A stretch of 50,378 bases of DNA from JBBQNY01 sp038255255 (GCA_038255255.1 JBBSLL010000025.1:1-50378); one strand, 5' to 3'; counted from the stretch's first letter, positions 8,451 to 17,741 are shown. Numbers and translations are program-made. The notes: generated from the sequence alone by a model not told the origin.

Positions 8451-9688
8451 TCGTTCGCATCGTTGCTGTCGCAGCTCTCTCCCTGATACTCGGCGCGTGC
8501 GGTGGTTCAAACCCGGACGGTGCTTCGGCGCCGGCGCATGGAGAGACCGCCACGGCCGGGGAATACGAACGCGGCCCGCACCGCGGCAGGATGCTGCGCG
8601 ATGGCGATTTCGCCATAGAGGTCACGATCTTCGAGACCGGCGTGCCGCCGCAGTATCGGCTGTACGCGTACCAGGCCGACAAACCGCTGGCACCGACCTC
8701 GGTCGACGCCACCATCGATCTCAAGCGTCTCGACGGCGAGGTCAACCACTTCACGTTCAAGGCCGAGAACGACTATCTGGTCGGCAGCGGGACGGTGACC
8801 GAGCCGCATTCCTTCGACGTCAAGGTCAACGCGAAGCACGCTGGCAAGTCCCACGCGTGGGCGTACGAGTCCTACGAGGGTCGAACCACAATTCCGAAAG
8901 CGGTTGCTACGGAAGCTGGAGTCGAAATCGACATCGCGGGACCCGCGGTGATCAAGGACACGGTGAGCGTCATGGGTCGGGTGGCTCTCGATACCAATCG
9001 CCGCGCCGAGGTCCGGGCACGCTTTCCCGGCATCGTTCGTGCAGTGCATGTGCAGCAGGGGGAGCAGGTCCGCCGCGGCCAGGCGCTGGTCGTGGTGGAA
9101 GGCAACGACAGCATGCGCAGCTACACCGTCACCGCGCCGATCGCGGGTGTGGTGCTGGCGCGTTCGACCAATGTCGGCGATGTGGCGGGCGACAACGCGC
9201 TGATCGAGATCGCCGACCTCTCGAAGGTGTGGATCGAGCTCAACGCCATCGGCAAGGACGCGGGCCGCCTCGCTGCCGGGCAGTCGGTGCGGATCAAATC
9301 CACCACCGGCGAGACGCAGACCGACGCCGTGATCGACTCGCTGTTGCCCCTCGCCACGCAAGGTCAGAGCGTGGTTGCGCGCACCAGCGTCGACAACCCC
9401 GAGGGTCAATGGCGTCCCGGCATGATCGTGTCGGCCGACGTGGTGGTGGCAGAGCGAAGCGCGCCCATCACGGTCAGGGAATCGGGATTGCAGCGCTTTC
9501 GCGATTTCACCGTCGTGTTCGCGCAGGTCGGCGACACCTACGAGGTTCGCATGCTCGAGCTTGGCGCACGCGATGGGGAGCGGGTCGAGGTGCTGGAGGG
9601 ACTCAAGCCCGGCACTCCATACGTGGCCGAGCAGAGTTTCCTGATCAAGGCCGACATCGAGAAATCCGGCGCCAGCCACGACCACTGA
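8447..9688 (+). CDS. czcB: RND efflux periplasmic adaptor (CzcB-like lipoprotein)
   Basis: A 413-residue membrane-fusion protein. The N-terminus has a lipobox (LILGACGGS, lipid on Cys20), so it is probably a lipoprotein. An unusual N-terminal domain (residues about 40-145) precedes the lipoyl/barrel-sandwich part (VRARFPGIVRAVHVQQGEQVRRGQAL ends this hairpin start), as in heavy-metal adaptors. The C-terminus is SGASHDH, and a His pair there could bind metal. It is translationally coupled to czcC and separated from czcA by 87 bases that hold a hairpin. Confidence 0.88.
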   Translation: MIVRIVAVAALSLILGACGGSNPDGASAPAHGETATAGEYERGPHRGRMLRDGDFAIEVTIFETGVPPQYRLYAYQADKPLAPTSVDATIDLKRLDGEVNHFTFKAENDYLVGSGTVTEPHSFDVKVNAKHAGKSHAWAYESYEGRTTIPKAVATEAGVEIDIAGPAVIKDTVSVMGRVALDTNRRAEVRARFPGIVRAVHVQQGEQVRRGQALVVVEGNDSMRSYTVTAPIAGVVLARSTNVGDVAGDNALIEIADLSKVWIELNAIGKDAGRLAAGQSVRIKSTTGETQTDAVIDSLLPLATQGQSVVARTSVDNPEGQWRPGMIVSADVVVAERSAPITVRESGLQRFRDFTVVFAQVGDTYEVRMLELGARDGERVEVLEGLKPGTPYVAEQSFLIKADIEKSGASHDH

Positions 9689-9704
9689 CCAAGGCGGGTT
9701 GTTC

Positions 9705-9721
9705 GCGAGCCACCGGCTCGC
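9705..9721 (+). other. Intercistronic hairpin between czcB and czcA
   Basis: GCGAGCC at 9705-9711 pairs with GGCTCGC at 9715-9721 around a 3-base loop, and the flanks (GGTTG / AAACC) add partial pairing. It sits in the only long gap inside the pump genes. It may tune relative expression or protect mRNA ends; no T-tract follows, so read-through is expected. Confidence 0.4.
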
Positions 9722-9775
9722 AAACCGACTAACGCCGTCGCGCTTCGCACGATGGCCGGACGAAAGGGAATGAGT

Positions 9776-12700
9776 ATGTTGGAACGCATTATTCGCACCG
9801 CCATTGCGCACCGCTGGCTGGTACTGATCCTCGTCCTTGCCGCTTCGGCGCTGGGTGTCTGGAATTACGGTCGGCTGCCGATCGACGCCGTGCCCGACAT
9901 CACCAACGTGCAGGTGCAGATCAACACCGAGGCGCCGGGCTATTCACCACTCGAGGCCGAGCAGCGCGTGACGTTTCCGGTCGAGACCGCGCTCGCGGGT
10001 CTGTCGCGTCTCGAATACACGCGCTCCATCTCGCGCTACGGACTGTCGCAGGTCACCGTGGTGTTCGAGGACGGCACCGACATCTATTTCGCGCGGCAGC
10101 AGGTGGCTGAGCGACTGCAGCAGGCCGCGGCTCAACTACCCGATGGCATCGAACCGAGTCTCGGCCCCGTGGCAACGGGACTGGGCGAGATCTTCATGTA
10201 CACGGTCGAGGCCGCACCGGGCGCCGTGGATGCAGAAGGCAAGCCCTGGACTCCCACCGCGCTCCGCACGTTGCAGGACTGGGTGGTGCGGCCGCAGTTG
10301 CGGCACTTGAAGGGCGTCACCGACGTCAACACCGTCGGTGGCTTCGTACGCCAGTTCCACATCACGCCTGAGCCCTCGAAACTGCTTGCGTACGGACTCA
10401 CGTTGCGCGACGTACTCGACGCGGTGGGACGCAACAACGCCAGTGTCGGCGCGGGGTACATCGAGCGCTCGGGCGAGCAGTACCTCATCCGCGTACCGGG
10501 CCAGGTGGCGGACGCGCAGGCTATTCGCGAGATCGTCGTCGCGACTCGCGACGGACTGCCGTTGCGCATGTCCGATGTCGCCGAGGTTGTCGAAGGCAGC
10601 GAGCTTCGCACCGGTGCCGCGACCAAGGACGGCCACGAGGTGGTGCTCGGCACGGTGTTCATGCTGGTCGGCGAAAACAGCCGCGCTGTGGCGCAGCGCG
10701 CCGGCGCGAAACTCGAGACGATCGCGGCGGGCCTGCCTGATGGCGTCAGTGCAACGGCGGTGTACGACCGCACCGACCTCGTCGATCGCACGATCGCGAC
10801 GGTGCGCAAGAATCTGCTCGAGGGCGCCCTGCTCGTCGTGGTGGTGCTGTTCGTGCTGCTCGGCAACATCCGTGCGGCGCTCATCACTGCCGCGGTCATT
10901 CCGGTCGCCATGCTGCTGACCATCACCGGCATGGTCGAGAACCGGGTTTCGGCAAATCTGATGAGCCTTGGCGCGCTCGACTTCGGGCTCATCGTCGATG
11001 GCGCAGTCATCATCGTGGAGAACTGCCTGCGGCGATTTGGCGAGAGCCAGCAAAGACTGGGACGGCTCCTGTCGCGCGAAGAACGGTTCGAACTTGCTGC
11101 CGTCGCCAGTGCCGAGGTGATCAAGCCGAGCCTGTTCGGGCTCTTCATCATCGCCGCGGTGTACCTGCCGATCTTCGCGCTCACCGGCGTCGAAGGAAAA
11201 ATGTTCCATCCGATGGCGTTCACGGTGGTCATTGCGCTCACTGCGGCCATGGCGTTGTCGCTGACCTTCGTGCCTGCTGCCGTCGCACAGTTCGTAACCG
11301 GGAAAGTCGCGGAACACGAAACGCGTGTCATGCGCGGCCTCACGCGGGTTTATGCACCCTTACTGCGCAGCGCGTTGTCCATGCGCGTTGCCGTTGTCGC
11401 CGCAGCGGCGGTATTGACCGTGCTGGCCGGTCTGCTCGCGACGCGTCTCGGCACCGAGTTCATCCCGAACCTCGATGAGGGCGACATCGCGCTGCATGCA
11501 CTACGCATTCCGGGCACCAGTCTGTCGCAGGCTGTCGGCATGCAGGAACAGCTCGAGGCGCGGATAAAGAAGTTTCCCGAAGTCGACATCGTGGTGGCCA
11601 AGCTCGGCACCGCGGAGATCGCCACGGACCCGATGCCGCCCTCGGTCGCCGACACCTTCATCATGCTGAGGGAGCGCGCCGACTGGCCGGACCCGCGCAA
11701 GACCAAGGATCAGCTCGTCGCTGAAATGGACGCGGCGGTTCGCACCATCCCCGGCAACAATTACGAGTTCACCCAGCCGGTGCAGATGCGCATGAACGAG
11801 CTCATCGCCGGCGTTCGCGCCGAAGTCGCCGTCAAGCTTTACGGGGACGATCTCGAGGAGCTGCTCGCGGTCGGCGAGCAGATCGAAACTGCGGCGTCCG
11901 CGGTCGAGGGCGCCGCCGACGTCAAGCTCGAGCAGATCACGGGATTGCCGCTGATGACGATCACGCCGGACCGTGCCGCGCTCGCGCGATACGGCCTGAG
12001 CGTAGGAGATCTCCAGGACACCGTCTCGATTGCGATGGGCGGCGCCACTGCCGGTCAGGTCTTCGAGGGCGACCGCCGCTTCGATATCGTCGTCCGTCTG
12101 CCCGAAGAGCAACGCCAGAATCCGGCAGCCCTCGCGATGTTGCCGATCCCGCTGCCATTGAGTTCTCTCACCCGCGCCGCAACCGACGGCGCGTCCACGG
12201 CGCCGACGCACGTACCACTTGGCGAAGTGGCGACCGTGGAAGTCGCCCTCGGCCCCAATCAGATCAGCCGGGAGAACGGCAAGCGGCGCGTGGTCATCAC
12301 CGCCAACGTGCGCGGTCGCGATCTTGGATCCTTCGTGCAGGACCTGCGCTCGCGCGTCGAGGCAGACATCGAACTGCCCGCTGGAACGTGGATCGAATAC
12401 GGGGGCACCTTCGAGCAACTGATCTCGGCGGGTCGACGCCTGTCCATCGTCGTGCCCGTCGTGCTCGTGATGATCTTCGGGCTGCTCTTCATGGCGTTCG
12501 GGTCGGGCAAGGACGCGGCCGTCGTATTCAGCGGGGTGCCGCTCGCACTGACCGGAGGCGTGCTCGCCCTGTGGCTCCGCGGCATTCCGTTCTCGATCTC
12601 CGCGGGCGTTGGCTTCATCGCGCTGTCGGGCGTTGCGGTGTTGAACGGGCTGGTGATGATCAGCTTCATCCGCACCTTGAGGGCCGAAGGGGCGCCGCTG

Positions 12701-12928
12701 GACAAGGCCGTGATCGAAGGTGCCCTCACTCGCTTGCGTCCGGTGCTCATGACGGCACTGGTGGCGAGCCTCGGCTTCCTGCCGATGGCGCTCAATGTCG
12801 GCACCGGCGCGGAGGTTCAGCGACCGCTCGCCACCGTAGTCATCGGCGGCATCGTCTCCTCGACCCTGCTGACTCTGCTGGTGCTGCCTGCGCTGTACCG
12901 ACTTCTGCACCGCAGAGTCGCAGCATGA
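9776..12928 (+). CDS. czcA: Heavy-metal RND pump CzcA (Co/Zn/Cd type)
   Basis: A 1,050-residue inner-membrane proton/metal antiporter. With ATG 9776 (AAGGGA six bases upstream) the TM4 motif DFGLIVDGAVIIVE places Asp402, Asp408 and Glu415, the same numbers as the essential proton-relay residues reported for Cupriavidus CzcA, which supports this start; ATG 9770 and 9752 are alternatives. The DFG...DGA form points to the HME1/Zn-Co-Cd type rather than CusA. The N-terminal helix (HRWLVLILVLAASALGVW), porter domain and C-terminal helices ending LVLPALYRLLHRR are complete. It is the last gene of czcCBA; hupE-like and anchor genes follow on the same strand. Confidence 0.93.
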   Translation: MLERIIRTAIAHRWLVLILVLAASALGVWNYGRLPIDAVPDITNVQVQINTEAPGYSPLEAEQRVTFPVETALAGLSRLEYTRSISRYGLSQVTVVFEDGTDIYFARQQVAERLQQAAAQLPDGIEPSLGPVATGLGEIFMYTVEAAPGAVDAEGKPWTPTALRTLQDWVVRPQLRHLKGVTDVNTVGGFVRQFHITPEPSKLLAYGLTLRDVLDAVGRNNASVGAGYIERSGEQYLIRVPGQVADAQAIREIVVATRDGLPLRMSDVAEVVEGSELRTGAATKDGHEVVLGTVFMLVGENSRAVAQRAGAKLETIAAGLPDGVSATAVYDRTDLVDRTIATVRKNLLEGALLVVVVLFVLLGNIRAALITAAVIPVAMLLTITGMVENRVSANLMSLGALDFGLIVDGAVIIVENCLRRFGESQQRLGRLLSREERFELAAVASAEVIKPSLFGLFIIAAVYLPIFALTGVEGKMFHPMAFTVVIALTAAMALSLTFVPAAVAQFVTGKVAEHETRVMRGLTRVYAPLLRSALSMRVAVVAAAAVLTVLAGLLATRLGTEFIPNLDEGDIALHALRIPGTSLSQAVGMQEQLEARIKKFPEVDIVVAKLGTAEIATDPMPPSVADTFIMLRERADWPDPRKTKDQLVAEMDAAVRTIPGNNYEFTQPVQMRMNELIAGVRAEVAVKLYGDDLEELLAVGEQIETAASAVEGAADVKLEQITGLPLMTITPDRAALARYGLSVGDLQDTVSIAMGGATAGQVFEGDRRFDIVVRLPEEQRQNPAALAMLPIPLPLSSLTRAATDGASTAPTHVPLGEVATVEVALGPNQISRENGKRRVVITANVRGRDLGSFVQDLRSRVEADIELPAGTWIEYGGTFEQLISAGRRLSIVVPVVLVMIFGLLFMAFGSGKDAAVVFSGVPLALTGGVLALWLRGIPFSISAGVGFIALSGVAVLNGLVMISFIRTLRAEGAPLDKAVIEGALTRLRPVLMTALVASLGFLPMALNVGTGAEVQRPLATVVIGGIVSSTLLTLLVLPALYRLLHRRVAA

Positions 12929-13046
12929 CCACGGATCTGAGGGTCAAGAACTGCTGCGATTTCCAGGTCAGAGCAGTGCCTACTGAACAGTTTTCTCCAA
13001 GGCGATCCCGCTGCTTTGTTGCAACCACATCGCAGGGCAAGAACCC

Positions 13047-13784
13047 ATGAGCCAGCTTCCTTCTTCTCCCACGCCGGCCCACGGAACATCGCCGTGGTAC
13101 AGCAGCCCGCTGTTCTCGTCGATCCTCGTGTTGCTGTTGCTCGCAATGGCTGGAGAAGCGCTCGCGCACGCGGTCGCCGAGGGCGACAAGGGTTATATCC
13201 AGGAACTTTCTGGCGTTCACCTCATGTCGTTTTTGTACCTGGGTGCCAAGCACATGGCGACGGGCTACGACCATCTCCTGTTCCTGTTCGGCGTGATCTT
13301 CTTCCTCTACCGGATAAAGGACATCGCGCTGTACGTGACCCTTTTTGCGGTCGGTCATTCGACGACGATGCTGCTCGGCGTGTACTTCGACTTCGGCATC
13401 AACAGTCATCTGATCGACGCGATCATCGGACTATCGGTCGTCTACAAGGCGATGGACAACGTGGGTGCCTTCCAGCGCTGGTTCGGCTTCCAGCCGAACA
13501 CCAAAGTCGCCACGCTGATATTCGGGCTCTTTCATGGCTTCGGTCTGGCGACCAAGATCATCGAGTACGAGATCTCGCCCGACGGCCTGTTGCCGAACCT
13601 GCTGGCGTTCAACGTGGGAGTGGAGATCGGACAGCTTCTGGCACTCGGTGCCATCCTGATCGCCATGGGGTACTGGCGGCGAACCACCAGCTTTCGCAAA
13701 CACGCTTACGTGGCCAATGTGGCGATGATGTCCGCCGGCTTCGTCCTGATCGGTTATCAGCTGACCGGCTATTACGTTTCCTAG
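13047..13784 (+). CDS. HupE/UreJ-family membrane protein in the metal operon
   Basis: A 245-residue protein with an N-terminal hydrophobic segment (SILVLLLLAMAGEALAH) and about six further membrane helices. The family signature is seen in LGAKHMATGYDHLLFLFGV and in VGHSTTMLLG, with His/Asp in helices that are thought to bind or pass metal (nickel/cobalt in HupE). Genes like this often follow czcCBA. Here it comes 118 bases after czcA and just before the anchor protein. Whether it imports or exports metal is not known from sequence. Confidence 0.8.
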   Translation: MSQLPSSPTPAHGTSPWYSSPLFSSILVLLLLAMAGEALAHAVAEGDKGYIQELSGVHLMSFLYLGAKHMATGYDHLLFLFGVIFFLYRIKDIALYVTLFAVGHSTTMLLGVYFDFGINSHLIDAIIGLSVVYKAMDNVGAFQRWFGFQPNTKVATLIFGLFHGFGLATKIIEYEISPDGLLPNLLAFNVGVEIGQLLALGAILIAMGYWRRTTSFRKHAYVANVAMMSAGFVLIGYQLTGYYVS

Positions 13785-13807
13785 ATTTCGACTGGAGCAT
13801 TCCCGCC

Positions 13808-14446
13808 ATGTACAACAACAACATGCCCGCGGCATCCGATCTGCCGACTTCGCGTCAGCTGCTGCGCTCCACCCTTCTCGCGTTGGCGGCGGCTGCCGCG
13901 ATCCTCATCGCCGTGGTGCTTCCAGCGGAGTATGCGATCGATCCCACCGGCATCGGCCGCCTGCTGGGTCTGACCGAGATGGGTGAGATCAAGGCGCAAC
14001 TCGCGGAAGAAGCCTCGGCGGATGCGGAGATGGACGCAGCGGCGGCAGGTCCCGCGAAAGCAGTGGATCCGGTTCCCGTTGCCGACGCGACGACAGCGAC
14101 GCAACCAGCGGGTGTCGATCTGGCACAAGGCTGGCGGGACGAAATGAGCGTGGTCCTGCAACCCGGAGAAGGAGCGGAGATAAAACTGGTCATGCGGGCG
14201 AACGACGAGGCGGAGTTCAGCTGGACCGTGGCCGGTGGCAGCGTGAATTTCGACACGCATGGCGACGGCGGAGGCGGCAAGGCCATCAGCTACGAGAAGG
14301 GCCGCAGCGTCCCGGCCGATGAGGGCACGCTGCGAGCCGCGTTCGACGGCAACCATGGCTGGTACTGGCGCAACCGCGGCAGTGACCCCGTCACCGTAGT
14401 GGTGCGCGTTCGAGGCGAGTACTCGGAGATGAAACGGGTCATCTGA
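13808..14446 (+). CDS. Single-pass membrane-anchor protein of czc/hupE clusters
   Basis: A 212-residue protein with one N-terminal membrane helix (LLALAAAAAILIAVVLP, about residues 20-38), a short Ala/Asp-rich linker (about 60-95), and a periplasmic beta-rich domain (about 100-212) with EAEFSWTVAGGSVNFDTHGDG and GNHGWYWRNRG. This matches proteins annotated as transmembrane anchor proteins in heavy-metal clusters, always next to HupE-like genes. Function is not established. The two conserved His residues (in FDTHGD and GNHGWYW) could be metal ligands; this is inference. Confidence 0.7.
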   Translation: MYNNNMPAASDLPTSRQLLRSTLLALAAAAAILIAVVLPAEYAIDPTGIGRLLGLTEMGEIKAQLAEEASADAEMDAAAAGPAKAVDPVPVADATTATQPAGVDLAQGWRDEMSVVLQPGEGAEIKLVMRANDEAEFSWTVAGGSVNFDTHGDGGGGKAISYEKGRSVPADEGTLRAAFDGNHGWYWRNRGSDPVTVVVRVRGEYSEMKRVI

Positions 14447-14587
14447 TCCAAACGGGCGGACAGGCGCCCCCTCAACCAATTCACCCTCCAGCGGCGCGGA
14501 TTTCGCACGCCGGAATGACCGGCGCGACCCTGTTCACCGCCGTCAGCATCGGCCAACCGGCCAACACACACCACCGGAGATATCCCC

Positions 14588-14851
14588 ATGAATACCCGCA
14601 CCGCATTGTTTCCGCTGCTGCTCGGCGCCGCACTCGTGTCGACCTCCGCGCACTCGCACCCGGAAGGTCATGGCGAGGAAGACAAACCGTTCGCATCGAC
14701 CTGCCTGCAACTCGCCAATCCCCAGCGTTATGAGGTCGACACGGCGTATCCGGAGATCAAGGCACTCAAAGCGCGATGCGACGCTGAAAAGAACGCCACA
14801 CCGACGAAGCGGAAAAAAGCCGCATCGGCCAAAACCAAGAGCGACCACTGA
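14588..14851 (+). CDS. Small secreted His/Lys-rich protein, last gene of the czc operon
   Basis: An 87-residue protein with a signal peptide (LLLGAALVSTSAHS) and the sequence SHPEGHGEEDKP directly after it, two cysteines (STCLQL and ARCDAE) and a lysine-rich tail ending in DH. GGAG lies about 8 bases before the ATG. A strong hairpin follows within 10 bases of the stop. A periplasmic metal-binding or chaperone role is plausible, but I do not recognise a named family. Confidence 0.65.
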   Translation: MNTRTALFPLLLGAALVSTSAHSHPEGHGEEDKPFASTCLQLANPQRYEVDTAYPEIKALKARCDAEKNATPTKRKKAASAKTKSDH

Positions 14852-14859
14852 CGGGCGCG

Positions 14860-14882
14860 GCGCCGCAGACATGCTGCGGCGC
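14860..14882 (+). terminator. Terminator hairpin at the end of the czc operon
   Basis: GCGCCGCAG at 14860-14868 pairs perfectly with CTGCGGCGC at 14874-14882 around a 5-base loop, and TTT follows. It begins eight bases after the stop of the small His-rich gene and probably separates the czc operon from arsC. Confidence 0.65.
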
Positions 14883-15082
14883 TTTCCGCATGTGGCAGAG
14901 CCCGTTCTGCCTGCGATTCCCGAGCACCCGCGATGGCCGGCTTGATTGCGGTGAACTGAGACATTGAGTGGCGACGAGCGAAACTCGCGCACCGTGGCAG
15001 CATCTACGGACACCAGGATCGGCTATAACGCTTTGCGCGGCCCGTGCGGTGAATTCTGCGCCCAACCAGAGGCCACGGATCC

Positions 15083-15472
15083 ATGAAGCGAGTGCTGTTC
15101 GTCTGTGTCGAGAATTCAAACCGCAGCCAGATGGCCGAAGCCTTCGCGCGCATCCACGGAGGCACCGACGTCGAAGCGCACAGCGCCGGATCGAAACCCT
15201 CGGGCATCATCAACCCGAAGGCGATCCGCAGCATGGCGGAACTCGGTTACGACCTGGCCGGCCACCAATCGAAGTCACTCGACGACATCGCGGGCATGCC
15301 ATTCGACGCCGTCATCACCATGGGATGCGGCGACAGCTGCCCGTGGGTGCCGGCGGAGCGACGCGAGGACTGGCAGTTGCAGGATCCGAAGAACCTGGAG
15401 GGGGACGATTACCGCGCAGTGCGCGACGACATCTCGCGTCGCGTTGCGGCGTTGATCGAGTCGCTGCGGTGA
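15083..15472 (+). CDS. arsC: Arsenate reductase, low-molecular-weight phosphatase type (thioredoxin-linked)
   Basis: A 129-residue cytoplasmic enzyme that reduces arsenate to arsenite. The phosphatase loop CVENSNRS carries Cys8 and Arg14. Resolving cysteines Cys82 and Cys86 lie in MGCGDSCPW, and Asp101 is in the LQDP segment, as in thioredoxin-coupled ArsC. Length is typical. The final codons overlap the start of the aquaporin gene (GTGA), so the two are translationally coupled. No arsR or arsB gene is seen next to it. Confidence 0.9.
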   Translation: MKRVLFVCVENSNRSQMAEAFARIHGGTDVEAHSAGSKPSGIINPKAIRSMAELGYDLAGHQSKSLDDIAGMPFDAVITMGCGDSCPWVPAERREDWQLQDPKNLEGDDYRAVRDDISRRVAALIESLR

Positions 15473-16146
15473 CTTACTCCTTGCCGCAAAGACTGCTCGC
15501 CGAGTTCCTGGGCACTGCACTGCTGCTCGCCGCGGTCGTGGGGTCGGGAATCATGGGCGTGGCGCTGTCGGACGGCAACGACGGCGTGGCGCTGCTCGCC
15601 AACGCGGGCGCCACGGCCGGCGCGCTGTACGTCCTGATAGTGCTGTTCGGGCCGATCTCGGGCGCGCACCTCAATCCCGTCGTCACACTGGCGATGCGCA
15701 TGCGTGGCGAGATCGGCACGCTCGATGCGCTGGCCTACGTGGCGGTGCAGGTGCTGGCGGCGGTCGCCGGCGTGCTGCTCGCGCACGCGATGTTCGAGCT
15801 TGCGCTCATCCAGCCGGGCACTCACGCGCGCACCGGCGCCGCGCAATGGCTCAGCGAGGGAGTCGCGTCGTTCGGCCTGCTGCTCACCATTCTGCTCGGC
15901 TTGCGGCATCGTCCGAACGCGGTGCCGGCGCTCGTCGCGAGTTACATCTTCGCGGCGTACTGGTTTACGTCGAGCACGTCGTTTGCCAATCCCGCGGTAA
16001 CCGTCGCGCGGTCGCTGACGCAGACATTCGCCGGCATACGCCCGGACGACGTGGCCGGTTTCGTCGCCGCGCAAGTCATTGGTGCGCTGGCAGCGTGCGT
16101 GGTGGTGAAGGCGTTTCCGCAGCGAGCAGCGCCGTGCCCGCCGTGA
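15469..16146 (+). CDS. aqpS: Aquaglyceroporin-type arsenite channel (AqpS-like)
   Basis: A 225-residue MIP-family channel of six membrane helices. The two half-helix motifs are visible: HLNPVVTLA (NPV in the first loop, about residue 65) and FANPAVTVARSLT (NPA in the second). GTG 15469 overlaps the arsC stop TGA, which decides the start; the frame is open further upstream but has no better signal. In Sinorhizobium an aqpS next to arsC replaces arsB, letting arsenite leave by downhill flow. The same arrangement is inferred here. Confidence 0.85.
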   Translation: MTYSLPQRLLAEFLGTALLLAAVVGSGIMGVALSDGNDGVALLANAGATAGALYVLIVLFGPISGAHLNPVVTLAMRMRGEIGTLDALAYVAVQVLAAVAGVLLAHAMFELALIQPGTHARTGAAQWLSEGVASFGLLLTILLGLRHRPNAVPALVASYIFAAYWFTSSTSFANPAVTVARSLTQTFAGIRPDDVAGFVAAQVIGALAACVVVKAFPQRAAPCPP

Positions 16147-16210
16147 CGCACGGCCTGTCAGTGCGCGGGGTGCCGAGGCGCCGCGCTTCCCGCTTGCGGC
16201 ACTCGAACGA

Positions 16211-16235
16211 AACGGGCCCGGTTACCCGGGCCCGT
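16211..16235. terminator. Bidirectional terminator between aqpS and the BON gene
   Basis: ACGGGCCCGG at 16212-16221 pairs with CCGGGCCCGT at 16226-16235 with loop TTAC. It sits between two convergent genes (aqpS ends 16146, BON gene ends 16311) and can serve both strands. Confidence 0.6.
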
Positions 16236-16310
16236 GCCGATGTTGCGGGTGTTGCCTGGAGTGCCGCGCGTCATGTCACTCCGCGCTGACTTCGGGCAAC
16301 CTCACGGCGA

Positions 16311-17189
16311 TCAGCGTTGGCTGACCTGATTGGTGTTGGTTTCGAGTTTCAGCCCACTGGCATCCACGCGCTGCACGCCACGGACACCTTGCGCGACTTC
16401 AATCGCCAGATCCTTTTCGAAACGGGTCTCGACAGTTCCCGTCAAGGTCACTACACCGTTCCGTGTCTTCACGTCGATATCGGTGCCCTGGACACCCGAA
16501 GTCCAGAGGAGCGACGAGTTGGTTTTCGCCGTGATCCAGGTATCGCTCAGATGATCGTCCCCGTCGGGGGCCGCTGCGGTCACCACCTGGCCGTGCTGGT
16601 CAGGATCCAGAGTGAGCTGGTTGTTCACGAGTCGCGCGCCCGGCGTTGAAGCTGCCAGCCGCCCGGCCAGGTCACGCGAGTTCGGCGTGTCGGCGATGCC
16701 CGTCAGGGTAATCACGCCGCGGTTGGCCGTGACATCGATATCGAGGGCATCGGTGTACTGGTTCCAGAGCAGCTTGGAATCCACCATGGCTTCCAGCGTG
16801 GCATCAGCCACATAGGTTGCGAATGTTGGGACGGGTTCCACCACGGTGACCACCATCAACCTGGGGTCGACCTTGATGCGGTTCTCCACCCTGTCGATGC
16901 CGTCGGTACGGTCCGCGATGCGCTCGGCCAGCCGCTTCTGGATGGCGGTCTCAACGTTGCCGCTGATCGTGGCCTTGTCGCCCTGCACATCGACCTTCAG
17001 GTCCATGGCGTCCAGACTGGGATTCGTGACGTAGGTCGCCCAGATCTGTCCTTCGCGGTACGCATCCTTCGCGTCTGCGGACATGCCCCCATTTTTGCCG
17101 CCGCCAGCCAGGGCAATGCCCGGCGCGATCAGCACCGCCAGCGCGGTGGCCAGCAGCGTGTGTCTGGGATGAGTTGTCATGGTCTTCAT
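16311..17189 (-). CDS. Periplasmic triple-BON-domain protein (OsmY-like)
   Basis: A 292-residue exported protein. The signal peptide ends at IALAGGG, and three BON domains follow at about residues 45-110, 128-193 and 214-283, each with the pattern of a helix plus DVDV/ITLTG strands and a closing V-N-x-L/I. OsmY and related proteins act in envelope stress and phospholipid binding. ATG 17189 has GGAGG 5 bases upstream and is preferred over the ATG three codons later. It lies downstream of a DUF2383 gene on the same strand, with a 75-base gap, and both look like stress genes. Confidence 0.85.
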   Translation of the reverse strand: MKTMTTHPRHTLLATALAVLIAPGIALAGGGKNGGMSADAKDAYREGQIWATYVTNPSLDAMDLKVDVQGDKATISGNVETAIQKRLAERIADRTDGIDRVENRIKVDPRLMVVTVVEPVPTFATYVADATLEAMVDSKLLWNQYTDALDIDVTANRGVITLTGIADTPNSRDLAGRLAASTPGARLVNNQLTLDPDQHGQVVTAAAPDGDDHLSDTWITAKTNSSLLWTSGVQGTDIDVKTRNGVVTLTGTVETRFEKDLAIEVAQGVRGVQRVDASGLKLETNTNQVSQR

Positions 17190-17264
17190 ATTTCCTCCGT
17201 GTTTCGTTCTCAGGATCCCCCCAGTGTCGAGTGGCTCTTGCTGGTTGGACGCGAGCGAACAGAC

Positions 17265-17741
17265 TCAGTGCCGCGCCTCCATGGCCCACTTGCGCGCACG
17301 CATGTCGTCATGGTGCTGCTGGACCTTGGGCAGGAAACTCAGCAGCGACTCCTTCACGGCCTTGGGCGCGTCGTCGCGCTTAATGACGTCGTGAAAGGCT
17401 TCGAGCAGGCGATCTTCGCTCTTCTCGAGTTCCTTCACATAGGCGTAGTCGCCGTGGTCTTTTGCCATTTCGGCGCGCAGTGTGGAATAGACCTGGTGCA
17501 GGCTGCCGCGCAGGGTGCCGGTCGTTGCGGGTTCCCCCGCTTCGGCGCGCACGTCGCGCGCCATGCTGCCCACGAGGCCCTGCTTGGATGCGGCGATGTC
17601 GCCGAACAGAGTGCGCAGTGCAGGATTCTGCACGGACTTTGCGGCATCGGCGTAGAACGCGGCGCTATCGCGCGTCGCCTGGATGAGTTCGTTGAGGGTT
17701 TCCACCTTCTCCTTGCGGAGTTCGGGATTATTGGTCGTCAT
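17265..17741 (-). CDS. PA2169-type four-helix-bundle protein (DUF2383)
   Basis: A 158-residue helical protein with conserved motif VETLNELIQATRDSAAFYADAA and a Glu/His-rich second half (YVKELEKSEDRLLEAFHDVI) as in ferritin-like four-helix proteins. AGGAG stands 7 bases upstream of the ATG. It is expected to be cytoplasmic, often stress-induced, with unknown biochemical function. It is on the same strand as the BON-domain gene and may share a transcript with it. Confidence 0.75.
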   Translation of the reverse strand: MTTNNPELRKEKVETLNELIQATRDSAAFYADAAKSVQNPALRTLFGDIAASKQGLVGSMARDVRAEAGEPATTGTLRGSLHQVYSTLRAEMAKDHGDYAYVKELEKSEDRLLEAFHDVIKRDDAPKAVKESLLSFLPKVQQHHDDMRARKWAMEARH

